A stretch of DNA of 64,000 bases from Corticium candelabrum (GCF_963422355.1 NC_085095.1:7248812-7312811); one strand, 5' to 3'; shown: positions 1 to 12,399, numbered from the stretch's first letter. Made by a program: numbers and translations. Notes: generated from the letters alone by a model not told the origin.

Positions 1-650
1 AAATCTTCAGCCATTCTCATGTACAGGTCTTACCAAGTTGAAAAAGTTAGATTTGAGTGAGTGTAACATACAGCAGCTGCCAGCTGAATTGAATGATCTT
101 CATGATCTAGAAGAGCTGGATTTGTCAGCGAATGAAAATCTTCAGCCATTCTTGTGTACAGGTCTTACCAAGTTGAAAAAGTTAGATTTGAGTGAGTGTA
201 ACATACAGCAGCTGCCAGCTGAATTGAATGATCTTCATGATCTAGAAAAGCTGTATTTGTCAGGGAACACAAATCTTCAGCCATTCTCATGTACAGGTCT
301 TACCAAGTTGAAAAAGTTAGATTTGAGTTGGTGTAACATACAGCAGCTGCCAGCTGAATTGAATGATCTTCATGATCTAGAAGAGCTGGATTTGTCAGCG
401 AATGAAAATCTTCAGCCATTCTTGTGTACAGGTCTTACCAAGTTGAAAAAGTTAGATTTGAGTGAGTGTAACATACAGCAGCTGCCAGCTGAATTGAATG
501 ATCTTCATGATCTAGAAAAGCTGTATTTGTCAGGGAACACAAATCTTCAGCCATTCTTGTGTACAGGTCTTACCAAGTTGAAAAAGTTAGATTTGAGTGA
601 GTGTTACATACAGCAGCTGCCAGCTGAATTGAATGATCTTCATAATCTGG
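1..650 (+). repeat. 135-bp LRR-coding tandem array, copy A
   Basis: Five 135-bp units are visible, with equivalent positions at 41, 176, 311, 446 and 581. Each encodes 45 residues, that is two leucine-rich repeats: LKKLDLSxCNIQQLPAEL-type and LEELDLSxNxNLQPF-type. Units alternate between a SANENL and a SGNTNL version, giving a 270-bp higher-order period. The array continues upstream of the window. Confidence 0.93.
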
Positions 651-3600
651 AAGAGCTGAATTTGTCAGAAATCAAACTAGAAGTATTTCCCACATTTTCA
701 TGTTTGCAGTGGAAACATTTACGAACATTGAATTTATCTGGTAACAAGAGATTGTTGTGTCTTCCCAACAATATATGGAATGGACTGAACTTGTGGAGAT
801 TGGATCTAAGCAATTGTGGTATAGAAAGTGTACCAAATACAGGTAAATAGTAGTATGACTTGTGACTGTTATAACTAGAGAAAGATACCACTAATTTAGT
901 CATGTACAATATTTTCTTGAGTGACATTCATTACATTATGCATTATTACTCTGAAACAAGTTTGCTTGTTTCTGATAATAAGAAAAATTTGTTCAATTTG
1001 TTTGTTGTCATAGTAGTAATTTACTCCTAAATGTTTGAATAAGTGGCTGTCTGTAAAGCCAGCCAGTGTGGTATATCAAACACAATACAACTTAAGTGTT
1101 GTTAACAAACAAAATTAGAGAGTTAAGTGTCTTTGCCCAAATTATTGTCCTTACTTGTTTTGCACTGTTACTTTACCTAATTTGGCAAGGTTATATTTGG
1201 CCAAATCTGCTTATTTGATGTCATATGGGGAAGATGACAGAGAAGTTTTCGACAGGTGGGATCTGATAAGTACATGTATCATTCAACGGTTGATAGTTTG
1301 GGAGCTGGGATGGTTGGTTGTGGAATTCAGTACTGTCAACTTCATAACTAAAATTGTCTTGTTGAAGCCTCGCAAGCGCCTCTGTTTGACTAGGCGCTTG
1401 GGCTCTTAATCAAGCACAAAGGCTATAGATTTGTTTGATTTACATTAGTAAGCATCTCTGGCATTTACCATTTACGGTACTTATATTTTATGGTCTTGAA
1501 AGGTTGTCTTTGTGTTTGCCTTTCTTGTTCTTGTGGTCTTTAATTAAATAATGTTCAACAGTTGTAGTGTTCAATCATTTTTGATGTTACATTGTCATTT
1601 GTCCAGCATGTGTGTTCAAAGTGTCGTTTATGAAAGCGATAATTATTTGTTTAATCAAGTATAGTATTTGTAACATATGTTATCTTAAACTTTTGTAAGG
1701 TCATGCACATGCGTATCAGCCAATCAGCTTAATTAATAGGCATAAATAGGCTAGTTAACTTTGACTTGTTTGACTGTAATTGTTGGAGAATTGTTGGAGT
1801 GTGAGTTATGTCAGTAAGAGTGAGATGTGAGGGGTAGTTACAATTGTGTATAAAATGTGATGAAGTATGGTGTTGTATAGGCAAAGCAAAGGCTAATTTT
1901 CGAGGGAAGCCTGAGTAGTGGAGGGGAGTATTGTGGTATTGTCGATCCTGCCATGTTCTAAGTGTTTTGTTGCATGTTGTCCTGCATGTTGCCTCTCTCT
2001 TGCCACATTCTATATATTAACAAAAAAATTTGAGCCATTACAATACAGAGGTTTTTATGTGTATTCACCTGTTGCTATCTCTATTGACCCGTTGTTATGT
2101 GTATTGACCCGTTGCTATGTGTAATGCCTCGATGCTCTAAAAATAATCCTAGCAACAGTATGAATACACTTGACAACATGCAACGAAATAGGTTTATAGA
2201 TGATTTGTCATTGTTTGCTAATCAACAAGTACAATTAGTTGCATTTCACATTGTAGATTGCACTTGTACAATAAAATCTGTAACCATGTTAGTTAGTCAT
2301 TAACTTATTTACGTTTGTAAGGTTAAACTAGAGTGTTGGATGATTTAGTCTTAATTATGGATGGTAAGTGTGGCATGCATGTAGTTGGCAAGTTTGCTGC
2401 TTTCTGATGTGAATATGATAAATGTTGTGTTTAGTAGACTAACAGATAAGAGTTTATAGCATAATAGATAATGGAGTAAAACAGAGGTGAAGTGTGTTAT
2501 CAAGATGATAAGACAGAATGCCTAATGAATGAAGTGATTGAAACTTACTTGTATTTGTTTCTTTGTAAAATGATTATTGGGTTTCAGTCTACACTATATG
2601 TACTTGTTTACTGAATATTTTGTTTTGCTTAATAATTGTTGTCATATGTACTTGTAGAAGTCACAATTGAGAAAGTCGACATATCAGGAACTTCAGTCAC
2701 TCATCTTCCTAAGGAATTTGTCTTTAGCTCCCAACTTAAGGAATTGGAAGTGTATGGATGCCCATTAGTGTTCCCACCCATTGAAGTGTGCAACCAAGGT
2801 ATTGATTCTATAAGAGAATATTTCCGTGAGCTGGATAAGGTGGGTGGAGTGCGACGTGGCAGAATAAAGATTCTAGTGATGGGAACTACAATGGCAGGAA
2901 AAACAAGCTTCGTTAAAGCACTGGAGAGTGGTAAACCATTTCTGGCAGAACCCGATGAGAGAACTATAGGGGTAGTAGAAAAAGTAATGAAGCTGAATGA
3001 TAAAATAGAATGCAAAGTCATTGACTGTGGTGGCCATAGAGCGTACATGCTAACTAACCAGCTGTTCATCAGTGACAATTCATTGGTATTGATTGTTGTG
3101 GACAGCAGTCAGTATAAGTTCACTCAACAATGTTTTCGACAAAATATTGCAGATTTCCTGCAAGTTGTGTATGACAGAAACAGCAGAGCTCACATTGCTA
3201 TTGTTGTGAGTAAAGTTGATCTGATGGTCGACATGTCAAGAGAAGAAATGAGTAGAAAGTGGAATGAACATCTGCACACTTGTCTACATCAATTCTTGAA
3301 GATCAGACAAGCTGAGATTGATCGAATGAAACGAAACGTTGCAGCTGGTGGTTCTCCAAAGAACAAATACATATCACATCATCTTCACTTTTTTGACTTT
3401 CAGCAAATAACTGTTGGAAAAAATGTAATTTTGACGAGTGCAGCTACACATGAGGGTGTGGTCAGTGTGAAGGTTTATTTAAGAGAACTGTGTGGTAATG
3501 AAAGGCTGCTGCCTTCACTGCACACAGAGCTGCCGTTATCATGGGTAACTGTAGAAGACGAGTTGATTACACCACAACCTCACACGTCTGTCCCCATTAC

Positions 3601-5502
3601 AGATGTCTCTTATGCAATGCAACTGTGTGTAGAGCACGGACTGACAGAAGAAAGCTGTCGTGAATTGCTAAACTATCTGAACCAGGTAGGAAGCATTCTG
3701 TATTACTCTCATCACCCGACTTTAGCAGAAGTTCTCTTTCCTGTACCACCATTTGTGGTCACTTTACTTAAGGCTGTTTTCAGACATGATCACGAATCTT
3801 TAGAATATGATTATCGGTTTCTTGAGGCAGATGTAGGTCCTCAGAAGTTTAAGGAGATGAAAATTGATCTTGTTTTTAATGGCATTGCTAGGATATCTAT
3901 GCTGCTGGCACTGTGGAGTGAGTTCCATCTTACTGCAGATCGTCATGTTGACGTGTTTATTAAGCTTTTTCTTGCTCTCGACTTTGGTTATCTAACTGGC
4001 TCATCAGACGATGTAGTTCAGGAACTGGCGCACACTCTGGGAAGACGTCATATCACTTTAACTTCGCCAAGTAGCACCAACCCCACATCAGATTCATCTG
4101 GTCACACAATAGAACAAAATCGTCATCAAGAGCAAACAGACAGTTGCAAAGAAATGATTTCTAAGCTAAAACAACATAATGTTGGCTTGTTGTTGCCATG
4201 GTTACTCAATGATGAGAAACCAGAGGATGTTAGTGACCTTTGGCCTCTAGATATACCACATGGAGTCATACAAGTTGCAGTCGAATACTCATTTGCATAT
4301 GATTGTCCATTGGGTTTGTTTGAACGACTGTCTGCTCGTTGCCATCGTCACTCCAATTTTATTCGTCACTGGAGCAGTGGACTGCTGCTGTGTTATGGTG
4401 CAGTGACTTTGAATTTCAATTGCAGTAAGAATACTTCACCTGGCTCTATATGTCTCAGTGGTAGAGTAGTCAAGTCACATCACAGTGTTGGCAGATTGTG
4501 GCATGTTCTTCTTCGTTGTGTGTCAGACATGGAGGATCTCCTCCAGTCTGTTCCTGGTGTTCTCCCTGATAGAATCATGTACAGTGGAAGTTCTTCTACA
4601 AGTACAAAGTCTCCCCTCAATCGATGTATTTATTTGATACCAGATGAAACATGGGGACTGTTTGCAGTAGACACTGTAGCTGGAATATGCAGTGCAGAGA
4701 TGGTAAAACATGAGCAAGCAATAAAAGAAGGTAACAACATATATGAATACTGTTGGTCACGTAGAGTGTATATGTTTGTATTCATTTAGTGTGTCCAAGT
4801 GTAAAGAAAGGCATTCCTCTTTCTCAAGTTTTGTCCTCTAAACATGCAACTCCAGTAAATCAACTGGATCTCCAACCGATAGCAGTAGGTATTGGAGAGT
4901 TCTGGCCTAACCTAACAAGTATCATATTTGGTTCTGACCAGTCTACGTTATCAAAGCTACAGCAGAACATTTCTGACTCCAGTTTTGTCCAGCCACCGGC
5001 ATTCCGCATATTAAGTGAGTGGTTAGAGTTAAGAGACAACCAGTTGATGGTATGTGAATTGTATGATGCTCTACTTGTTGCTCGCATTCCATCTGAACCT
5101 CAAAAGCATTTGAGTTACTTGATGTTACCTGATGCAGCAACTGAGAAGACGACTCCACCTGGTGACTCTGACAGGGTCACTCCACTCATCAAAGAAATAG
5201 TAGCTGAAAATGTTGGACATTGTTGGCATGAACTAGGTATATACCTTGGTGTTTCAGAAGGAGTGCTAAGGGAATGTGAACGACAACTTTACGCATACAA
5301 AGAGAAATTACATAAAGTTTTGTCAGCCTGGACAGATCAAAACCAACATGCTACAGTTCAGCAGTTGTTGGTTGCTTGTGATAAAGCTGGAGTGGGAGGA
5401 ATAGTCAGGAGAGAGATTGAATCTAAGCTTGGCACAAAACTGATTGGAACTCGAGTCATACAGAGTGATAATCCTATCCATAACAATTGTTGTTTGCTCT
5501 GA
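1..5502 (+). CDS. LRR-Roc-COR-Death ROCO protein, copy A (5' end outside window)
   Basis: This is the 3' part of a ROCO-family gene, a large multidomain GTPase with C-terminal death-fold signalling domains. I infer exons 1-842, 2658-4730 and 4790-5502. The donors are acag/gtaaat and aag/gtaaca and the acceptors are cttgtag and catttag; both introns are phase 1, and the second is only 59 bp. The first exon encodes LRRs. Exon 2 carries the Roc GTPase with P-loop GTTMAGKTS, G3 motif DCGGH, G4-like SKVD and G5-like TSAAT, followed by COR. Exon 3 has a weak death-like domain and then a clear Death domain (WHELGIYLGVSEGVL ... HATVQQLLVACDKAG). The stop codons just after the first two exons are intronic. 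The protein ends in CCLL, a CaaX-like box whose final Leu would favour geranylgeranylation; this is lost in copies B and C. Block C is its closest relative. The start lies upstream of the window. Confidence 0.85.
843..2657 (+). other. Intron of ROCO copy A
   Basis: I see no coding sequence in this 1.8-kb phase-1 intron. Most of it aligns with the intron at 44563-46052 of copy C. About 330 bp near 940-1300 is present here but absent from copy C. Confidence 0.75.
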
Positions 5503-6274
5503 AACAAAGATGTAATTATCTATATGTGGACGGGAAAAGGAAAATAAGAGAAACAAGACAACACACTTTGCTTGCTGCGAACCAACCTCCTTATCGTTGT
5601 GTGTGGCTACAATATATGTAGAAGATTATCATCCAGAAGAAAATATCATCAGAAAGTAAGAAAATTTTGATGACAGTGGATTGTTTGTGAACAAGATGGT
5701 TATTGATAGGATGACACAACTGATTGAAATTACACACAAAGCAATGATGTAACTGCCCGAGAACAAGGTAACTTTATTGAGTCGGATGACATACTGTTGG
5801 TGCATCTGTTCAGCTCAAATGTGTATGCATGAGTATGAGTGGAAAGAAACAACTGTAGAGCAACACAAATAGACAGACACATAAAAAACAGAGACATACA
5901 ACTGAGCACAAACAGTCACAAGATAGTAAGAACATAAATCGACCACTTAAGTGTCTCTTGACTCACATATTATTCAGTATATCAAATACACACCAATGAG
6001 ACGTTGATTGTGTCTCTAGGTTCACTTCAACTTGATCATCTCTGACATTTCATCATTGACTGGATGTCGCAGGATGTCAAGCAGCCACCAATATGTTCAT
6101 TTATGTCGACTTGTACTGCATGATATCATACCACGAGTGAAGGACAGACACACAAACCTCAGCCTCTTCTTACAAGATGAACACTCATTATCATGGAAGT
6201 TATTGTACAAATAGTGTATATAGAAGATACAGTAAAGACAAAAGTTTAGTTGTTTTGTATTTAACTGCTGATAG
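5503..6274. other. Duplicated intergenic region between ROCO-A and PARP pseudogene A
   Basis: This is the 3' flank of ROCO-A. It is non-coding as far as I can see and highly similar to 26160-26990 and 48802-49639. It marks the tail-to-tail spacer of the duplicated ROCO/PARP unit. Confidence 0.7.
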
Positions 6275-6797
6275 CTATTGGAAATTGAATCTCAGCTTCA
6301 CCAGATAACGCATCTTGATCTACAAGAAAACATCGTGTCACCCTCATGTGTCTATTGTAGTCAATATTTGCATTTAATGTTTCTAATTATTTATGTATTT
6401 AATTAATTAATTATTTATTTATTTAAATAATTATTTATTAATTTTGTAATATTTTATCTCCAATATCAACAATCCTGTAAACATGGAAACATGTTAAATT
6501 GAGGACACACGTCTTAGCTAACTATGACAGACACAAACAAACTCATGCCTGTTGTCCATATCAGACACAGTGTACGCATGTATGTATGCATCAGGATTCT
6601 AGTCGACCAACTCTCACTCTAGTCACTACACAACAAATTCTTATGCTAATTATATTATTTTGCATTATATTAAATATCAATAATAATTAATTATATGATA
6701 GGTATTAGGTACTAATTAATCATTATTTGTTTTATTGATAGATGGAGTTATGTATTACATTCGTGCATCTTACCTGCTTCACATCATATATGACGTG

Positions 6798-7015
6798 TCT
6801 GTCTATCTGTCTGTCTGTGCTATCTGTCTGTCTATCCGTTTGTCCATCTATCTGTCTGTCTATCTGTCCATCTGTCTATATGTCTATCTGTCTGTCCATC
6901 TATCTGTCTGTCTGTCTGTCCATCTGTCTATCCATCTATCTGTCTGTCCATCTATCTGTCTGTCTGTAAGTCTATCTATCTGTCTGTCTGTCTATCTGTC
7001 CATCCATCTGTCTCA
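6798..7015. repeat. Imperfect CTGT/CTAT/CCAT microsatellite
   Basis: A mixed tetranucleotide tract made of ctgt, ctat and ccat units. It replaces one exon of PARP pseudogene A. Homologous tracts sit in the same intron position at about 27690-27835 and 50307-50550. Confidence 0.9.
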
Positions 7016-7772
7016 ATTGGTTCAATCTGTCTCCTCACATTGTGTGTATATTCCCTGGATCAGGTGCAATCCTTCCTTTCCCCATAACACTCTGCTTTCC
7101 ACGCGGCAGCTGATCTGCATCATAATCTGCAGCTAACAAATCATTCGTTGTCCCCAATGATACCTACACCACACAGCCATCAATCACACCAACAATCTAC
7201 AAACAATGACGATGCTAAACGAACATCACAAAGTAGAAGAAGACCGACGTTTTTCGAGTGAGTAGCAAAACAATAGTTCGCACTCTTCGAACAGATATCA
7301 GCAAAATAGACACCTTTTCCAAACTGAAACAAAAACATACAAAAATCACACATTAAAATATCATAAACAGCTGATGTAATACCATGTAGCCTGTGACTGG
7401 TGCTTCTGGGGGTGCAATCTTGAGACCTTCACTCAGAATGCCAACCCAATTGGTCAGCCTAGAGCCATGCCATAAGAGCTGCCTGATATGATGGATGTTT
7501 GTGCAATGAGTGATAGAAGGATGTTGTGACTGTGTTGTGTGGTTACCTGTTGCCGATGTCGGTGAATGTCGACTTCTTGTCAATAAAGGAAACGTCGAGA
7601 ACATCCAGAGAGTATTGATTGTGAGTCTTGGCGCGTGTTGTTTTAACGTAACGCTCAATAAGCTAAACACACAAACACAATTTGTCTAGAGGAGTCACCT
7701 GACATTTAGTGAAGCATACTGTCTGTCGATTCAATGGTCATCTGCATGGCCCTTTCACTCATCACACACATG

Positions 7773-8096
7773 GCAGGCCTGGAAATAACAGCCGGACATC
7801 CGACATTTTCCAACCAACTCTAGCATTTGTCGGGTCCAACAAGAATTGACAGAACACTTTGTCAAACGTTTTTTGGAAAGAAAGCAATCAATGAGCGTGT
7901 TTTCACAGGGTTAACTCGGGTGAGATTTGGGTTGGACTACAAAATAACCGGGGCTTGGAGTAGGTGTTGAAATGGGGTGGAGTTAATTAAGTGGAGATAC
8001 GCCCTTATATATGATGGCAATATGCATATGTTACGATGTGCGATATCCATAGGATATGCGATTTGCATAAGCGATATGCATTGTGCATAAAGGATA

Positions 8097-8153
<57 letters not shown>

Positions 8154-8936
8154 ATGTCTCAATGTTGCTGCCCTTTGCACGGACACCTCATGCATGGCTT
8201 AAGGTAGACTACTACAGGGCCGTATAGCCAGCAATTTGGAAGTGGTCCGGTTGAAATTAGCAAACAAGCCCAGATCGATGCGCATGTGCATGCAGACAAA
8301 CACAAAAGATCATTTTTTCTCATGTTACATAGCAATTTAGTGACAGAATGTAACGTCTTGAGCGTCATAGACGTCATAGTGAAAAGCGGCCAGCTATAAA
8401 ACCATGCATTGGGTCTGTGCAGAGTACAATGTAGCACAGGATTAATTCTTAGACTCCCAGAAGGATCTCGTAGAAACAAAAAGTTCATAGGGTGATGAGG
8501 CATTAGAAAGAGATAACAGAAGCAACACCATCTGGTTCCACTTACTATCTGCTATTCTAAAACCAGAATCTGATCTGCGAGCTGCAGGCACTTGTTAGGA
8601 GGCTGTCTCAGAGTGATTAAATAAAAACGTACTTAATCAACTACCGACCTATTCAAAAGTTGCCAGGAATGGTCAGTGGGTGAAAGTACAAATATTAAAG
8701 ACTGGTCTGGTTGAAACCGGACTAACTGGACTGGCGGCTACGTCCCTGTGCTAGTAGTTGCCATTCATGGACAGATTGACAGTATCCTAGGAATGTGCTG
8801 TAGCCAAAGTCATTTGCATCTATAAGTTCAAACGTTTCAAGAAAATGTAAGAACAAGAAGCTGTCTGTCCGGCAGACATAAGCTTGTAACTACAGTTTGT
8901 CCGGCTGGTCACAAAGTTTTATTGCCACGAGACCTG
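7773..8936. mobile_element. 1.16-kb insertion splitting a PARP pseudogene exon
   Basis: Comparison with the intact exon at 51327-51461 shows that this segment interrupts it. The flanks both carry atggc, a probable target-site duplication. The ends are loosely inverted (aggcctggaaataa against acaggtctcgtggcaataa). It contains a (TG)n run at 8101-8152. I see no convincing protein, so it is probably a non-autonomous DNA transposon of unknown family. Confidence 0.5.
8101..8152. repeat. (TG)n microsatellite
   Basis: About 25 uninterrupted TG units. Reading frames through it only give alternating Cys-Val or Thr-His and are not genes. Confidence 0.97.
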
Positions 8937-9139
8937 TATGGCTATCTCAATATATAATCACCAAGTGACTGTAAATGTAATTATGCAAACCAAATTTAAA
9001 CATAAACACTACAACAGCTTGCAAACAAAAAGACAAACAAATACATGTACAACATGACAGACAGACAGACAGACAGATAGACAGACAGACAGACAGGCAT
9101 ATTCATCATATTCATATTCATCAAGCTGTCAAATCTACT

Positions 9140-9960
9140 GGTTGTAATGATTCCCAACATCTAAGTGAGTTTGTCAAACAGCCCAAGAAATTACAACAAA
9201 AACTATCTAGTCAACTACACGAGACAAACGCAAATTCCTGCCTGGAAACTTCAATTTCACAATCAGATAGAGCTGCAGCTAAATTTAGATCAATAAGAGG
9301 TAAGGGAGCTGGGTCATGGCTGGAAGCCATTCCTACTGAAGAGATTCTTGCACTGAAACCTGACGAATTTCGTTTGGCAGCATCTCTGAGGTTGGACATA
9401 CCTGTACCTTTTGTCAACTGGAACATCCAGTGTGAATGTGGCAAGTTGGCAGATGAATATCATCTCTTCTTACATGCAAACATGGAGGTGGGCCTGTGTG
9501 GCAACACGATGAAATTGTAAATGCATGGAGCACTTGTCTACATGACTTAAAGATTCATCACGAGAAAGAACCTCATTATCGTTACTCTGGAAATGAGAAT
9601 AGACCAGACATAGTTGTGTATGACTCTGGGTGTAGCTATGACCTTGATGTGGCTATGGCTCATCCTTTCAGCCAAGACGCTTTAATGCAGGCAGCTTTAG
9701 AGGAAGGTTTTGCTGCAGCAAGAAGGGAGGAAAGGAAGATGATCAAATACGAAAAACAACAACTTGCTGGCAATACATCAAGCCTCAATTTCACTCCTCT
9801 GGTATTTGAACATTTTGGAACATGGGGATCAGAAGCTACCAACTATCTAAACAAACTAGCCAGAAGATCAAGAGACATTGAAGGCTATACAAATGAAGCT
9901 GACTTTAGAGGTTTTTGGAGAAAAAAATTCTCAATAATATTACAACGATGCAACGCTAGA
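9140..9960 (+). mobile_element. Retrotransposon ORF C-terminal fragment
   Basis: A + strand open stretch, with one frame change near 9490, encodes a CECGK zinc-knuckle-like start and then RPDIVVYDSGCSYDLDVAMA, R-E-x-x-K-x-x-KY and FTPLVFEHFGTWG. These resemble the C-terminal tail of reverse transcriptase polyproteins of retroelements common in invertebrates. The family is not certain. A second, diverged copy of the same tail is at 12400-12715. It lies inside an intron of PARP pseudogene A and ends in a (TA)n tract. Confidence 0.5.
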
Positions 9961-9961
9961 G

Positions 9962-9962
<1 letters not shown>

Positions 9963-10022
<60 letters not shown>
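9963..10022. repeat. (TA)n microsatellite
   Basis: About 30 TA units directly following the retroelement fragment, possibly its tail. Confidence 0.97.
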
Positions 10023-10025
<3 letters not shown>

Positions 10026-10182
10026 TCCACAAGCTGACACGTGTCTTCCCTGGAGAAGAAGATGAGAACATACACAATAGAGACTACCAAAGTAGTTTGC
10101 ATTAGACTAAAGCTGAACTCAGTAGATTGCTTGTATTTAGTGTTAGAAATGTAACGTAGAGTTTGTGTTTCAATAAATGAAA

Positions 10183-10184
10183 TT

Positions 10185-10253
<69 letters not shown>
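10183..10253. repeat. (GACA)n-(AC)n compound microsatellite
   Basis: Seven GACA-type units run into about 22 AC units. The intact PARP gene has a long (AC)n at the equivalent intron position (51553-51667). Confidence 0.95.
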
Positions 10254-10255
<2 letters not shown>

Positions 10256-10397
10256 CAGCAACAACAACAATAATAAATTCTAACCTCCAACGTTGTTTAC
10301 GTGCTATTAATTCACGTCGATCCGCCAGTAGTGACAAGCTCATCTGACCCTTCGCTTGTCCTGTTGTTCTAGTTGGTGGCCTCGTCATCCTACACAC

Positions 10398-11725
10398 TGT
10401 AAGGTGGTGCGAGTAGCAACACGACAGCCGAGTGAGTGTAACACCAATGTCTAATTTATTGTGCGTGTGTCCTTTTATAGAACCCAATGAATAGCGTGCT
10501 TTATCTAAGTAACGTGCACTGCGCAATACAAAGTATCAATACACTTTGACTACATCACTATCCTCCTCATCGTTTGGTTCTAAAACGTAATCATCCAATC
10601 GTCTGGGTAGTTTGCGAATCCGTTTAGATCTTCTTAGAACAACTGGTGGTTCAGGTGAAGCGCGTTGGCTCTCTTGTTCTAGTTGCATTCCAGGCTGGTC
10701 TTCCGCACCTCCCTTCGCTTCGGGTGGTGACTCTTCTCCCGAGTCAGTGCTCTCGCAACCGACCGTATTGTCATGATTTTCTGTCGAAGTGGGGCGCTTT
10801 ACCGGTCGGCTGCTCCTGGAACGTGGACTCCTCGATGTATTTTCGGGCATAAATCGTCCTTCCCGTTGTACGTATGGCTTCAGAGCATCATGGTGTAGTG
10901 TTATCTCTTTACTGCCATGGGGCAATTTTAAGACGTAGACAACATCGGATATTGGTCTAACAACAACATACGGTCCTATCCAACGCGGTGAAAGGGATCT
11001 TGATACTTTCCGTCTTCCCGTTCTATTCCTAACCCACACTAACTCACCACGTTGATACTGATGGAATACGAGCTTCGACTTGTTGTAAGTTTTTCTTCTC
11101 TGTACTGCCATTCGTTCCGAGTTTGTCTTGACTCTGCTATAGAGCCTAGATATTCCAGAATCTCTATCCGTCGAAACTTCTAATGGGGTTTCGTTGATTC
11201 CGGCAGATTGTGGCCTATGAATCACGTCTGCGGCCGCATGAATTATTGTTCTAGGATCTTCCTTGAAGACGACCTTGTAAGGTGTGGTGGCGATAGATTC
11301 ATGAAATGTGGTATTGTGGGCAAACTGTATTTCAGGAAGGTGTTTCTGCCAATCTAATTGATTCGAGGCGACCAATTTAGACAACGTTTCACCCAAGGAG
11401 CGATTTAAGCGTTCAACCGAGCCATTCCCTTGTGGGTGGTATGGAGTTGACATTGTATGTTTAATTAACGGCATACCTTGAACAAAGTTCTTCAAATGCT
11501 CGACTCGTAAAACAGGTGCCGTGATCCGAATGTATACATGTGGGGATCCCGTATCTACATATCCCACTCCTGTCACCAAAATGTAAGGTGGTGCGAGTAG
11601 CAACACGACAGCCGTGAGTGTAACACCAATGTCTAATTTATTGTGCGTGTGTCCTTTTATAGAACCCAATGAATAGCGTGCTTTATCTAAGTAACGTGCA
11701 CTGCGCAATACAAAGTATCAATACA
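10398..11725 (-). mobile_element. Internally deleted Ty3/gypsy LTR retrotransposon
   Basis: Two direct repeats, 10398-10543 (146 bp) and 11582-11725 (144 bp), are nearly identical, differ by a 2-bp indel and read TG...CA in the element's orientation. They enclose about 1 kb. The internal part begins after the right-hand LTR with a possible primer site (tttggtgacagg) and then runs straight into the integrase C-terminal region, so gag, protease and RT are deleted. I could not find a clear target-site duplication. It is inserted in PARP pseudogene A. Confidence 0.82.
10536..11540 (-). CDS. Ty3/gypsy integrase C-terminal part
   Basis: The open frame carries TPYHPQGNGSVERLNRSLG, the C-terminal part of a retroviral-type integrase core with its catalytic Glu. 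It is followed by a GPY/F-like module (RWIGPYVVVRPIS ... YVLKLPHG) and an acidic/basic tail. The N-terminal zinc finger and the first two catalytic Asp residues are missing because of the internal deletion, so it cannot be an active integrase. The stop codon falls at the edge of the LTR. Confidence 0.8.
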   Translation of the reverse strand, partial: HVYIRITAPVLRVEHLKNFVQGMPLIKHTMSTPYHPQGNGSVERLNRSLGETLSKLVASNQLDWQKHLPEIQFAHNTTFHESIATTPYKVVFKEDPRTIIHAAADVIHRPQSAGINETPLEVSTDRDSGISRLYSRVKTNSERMAVQRRKTYNKSKLVFHQYQRGELVWVRNRTGRRKVSRSLSPRWIGPYVVVRPISDVVYVLKLPHGSKEITLHHDALKPYVQREGRFMPENTSRSPRSRSSRPVKRPTSTENHDNTVGCESTDSGEESPPEAKGGAEDQPGMQLEQESQRASPEPPVVLRRSKRIRKLPRRLDDYVLEPNDEEDSDVVKVY

Positions 11726-12039
11726 CTACAACACTGTCACAAACAACGACTTGAACGTGTCGACGTCTCTTAAGCTTCGTATACCCAACGGCTACTACTC
11801 TACACAATGTGTGTGATATCCTTTGTCAGTTTGCCTGCAGCAGACAATAAATTCAATGTAAACGTTATATGAGTCAAAGACTACAGTAATTGACTGTTTG
11901 GTAACCCAGCAACCGCTTCTTGCCTTCTTATGCGACAGATCAAGGGACTCCGAGGCAGCCCACGTTTGCCGGCTGCGTTTTGCGTTTTGCCAGAGCTTTT
12001 TTACCTGGGGCTTTGCCTTTGGCATGCGAAGCGTTTTTT

Positions 12040-12207
12040 GTTTTGTATGGAAAACAAGAGAAAAAGATCAGGAAAGCGCAGCTCTCGTCGTAAGAAGTTT
12101 GCAAAAGTTAGTAGGTTGGTGTGATGTGTGCTGACGTGGTTGGTTGTGTGTACAGGTTGATGAGATTGAGACGCTACTAGGTAGGAAGCAGCAGTGTCGT
12201 CAGGTGT
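12040..12207 (+). other. Possible small spliced coding exons, unidentified
   Basis: An ATG at about 12049 opens a very basic stretch (MENKRKRSGKRSSRRKKFAK) ending near a GTTAGT donor-like site. A CAG acceptor-like site further on opens VDEIETLLGRKQQCRQ, followed by GTGTGA. I do not recognise a family. It could be a host fragment carried by the neighbouring Helitron, or chance. Confidence 0.2.
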
Positions 12208-12399
12208 GACTTGTTTTCAGTGAACGTGTTGGGAGCCGGATAGCACCAGTGGAACTTGATGAACTGCATGGGATGGAGTGGTACAAACAAGATACACACA
12301 AACTGGAAACGTGGAAAGACAGATGGACAGACAGACAGACACACAGACACACAGACACACAGACAGACACACAGACAGATACACAGACTGACAGAGAAG

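Larger units (their letters stand above)
6275..11930 (-). pseudogene. PARP 3'-half pseudogene A (interrupted by transposons)
   Basis: This is a decayed copy of the PARP gene at 49640-58026. The terminal exon is recognisable at 6275-6319. Part of the EYVIYD exon lies near 6773-6797, and the preceding exon (50193-50275 in the intact gene) is deleted, with ATCT/CTGT repeat in its place. The GKQ-type exon lies near 7035-7160, the GKGVYFAD exon near 7219-7318, the LLWHGSR exon near 7374-7473 and the ERYVKTT exon at about 7556-7672. The next exon is split in two (7687-7772 and about 8938-8970) by a 1.16-kb insertion. Remnants of two further upstream exons flank an LTR element (about 10300-10395 and 11800-11850). 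With an exon lost, an exon split and others truncated, it cannot encode an ADP-ribosyltransferase. Confidence 0.8.

Noticed and set aside
842..850. Stop codon ending an LRR-only protein in copy A (and at 44568-44570 in copy C)
   Set aside because: The sequence acag/gtaaatag is a splice donor. Joining to the acceptor at 2657 (or 46052) keeps phase and continues into Roc, so the stop is intronic.
2636..2657. Independent start of the Roc-COR protein just before 2658
   Set aside because: No ATG is present. The open frame merely runs back through the polypyrimidine/AG acceptor.
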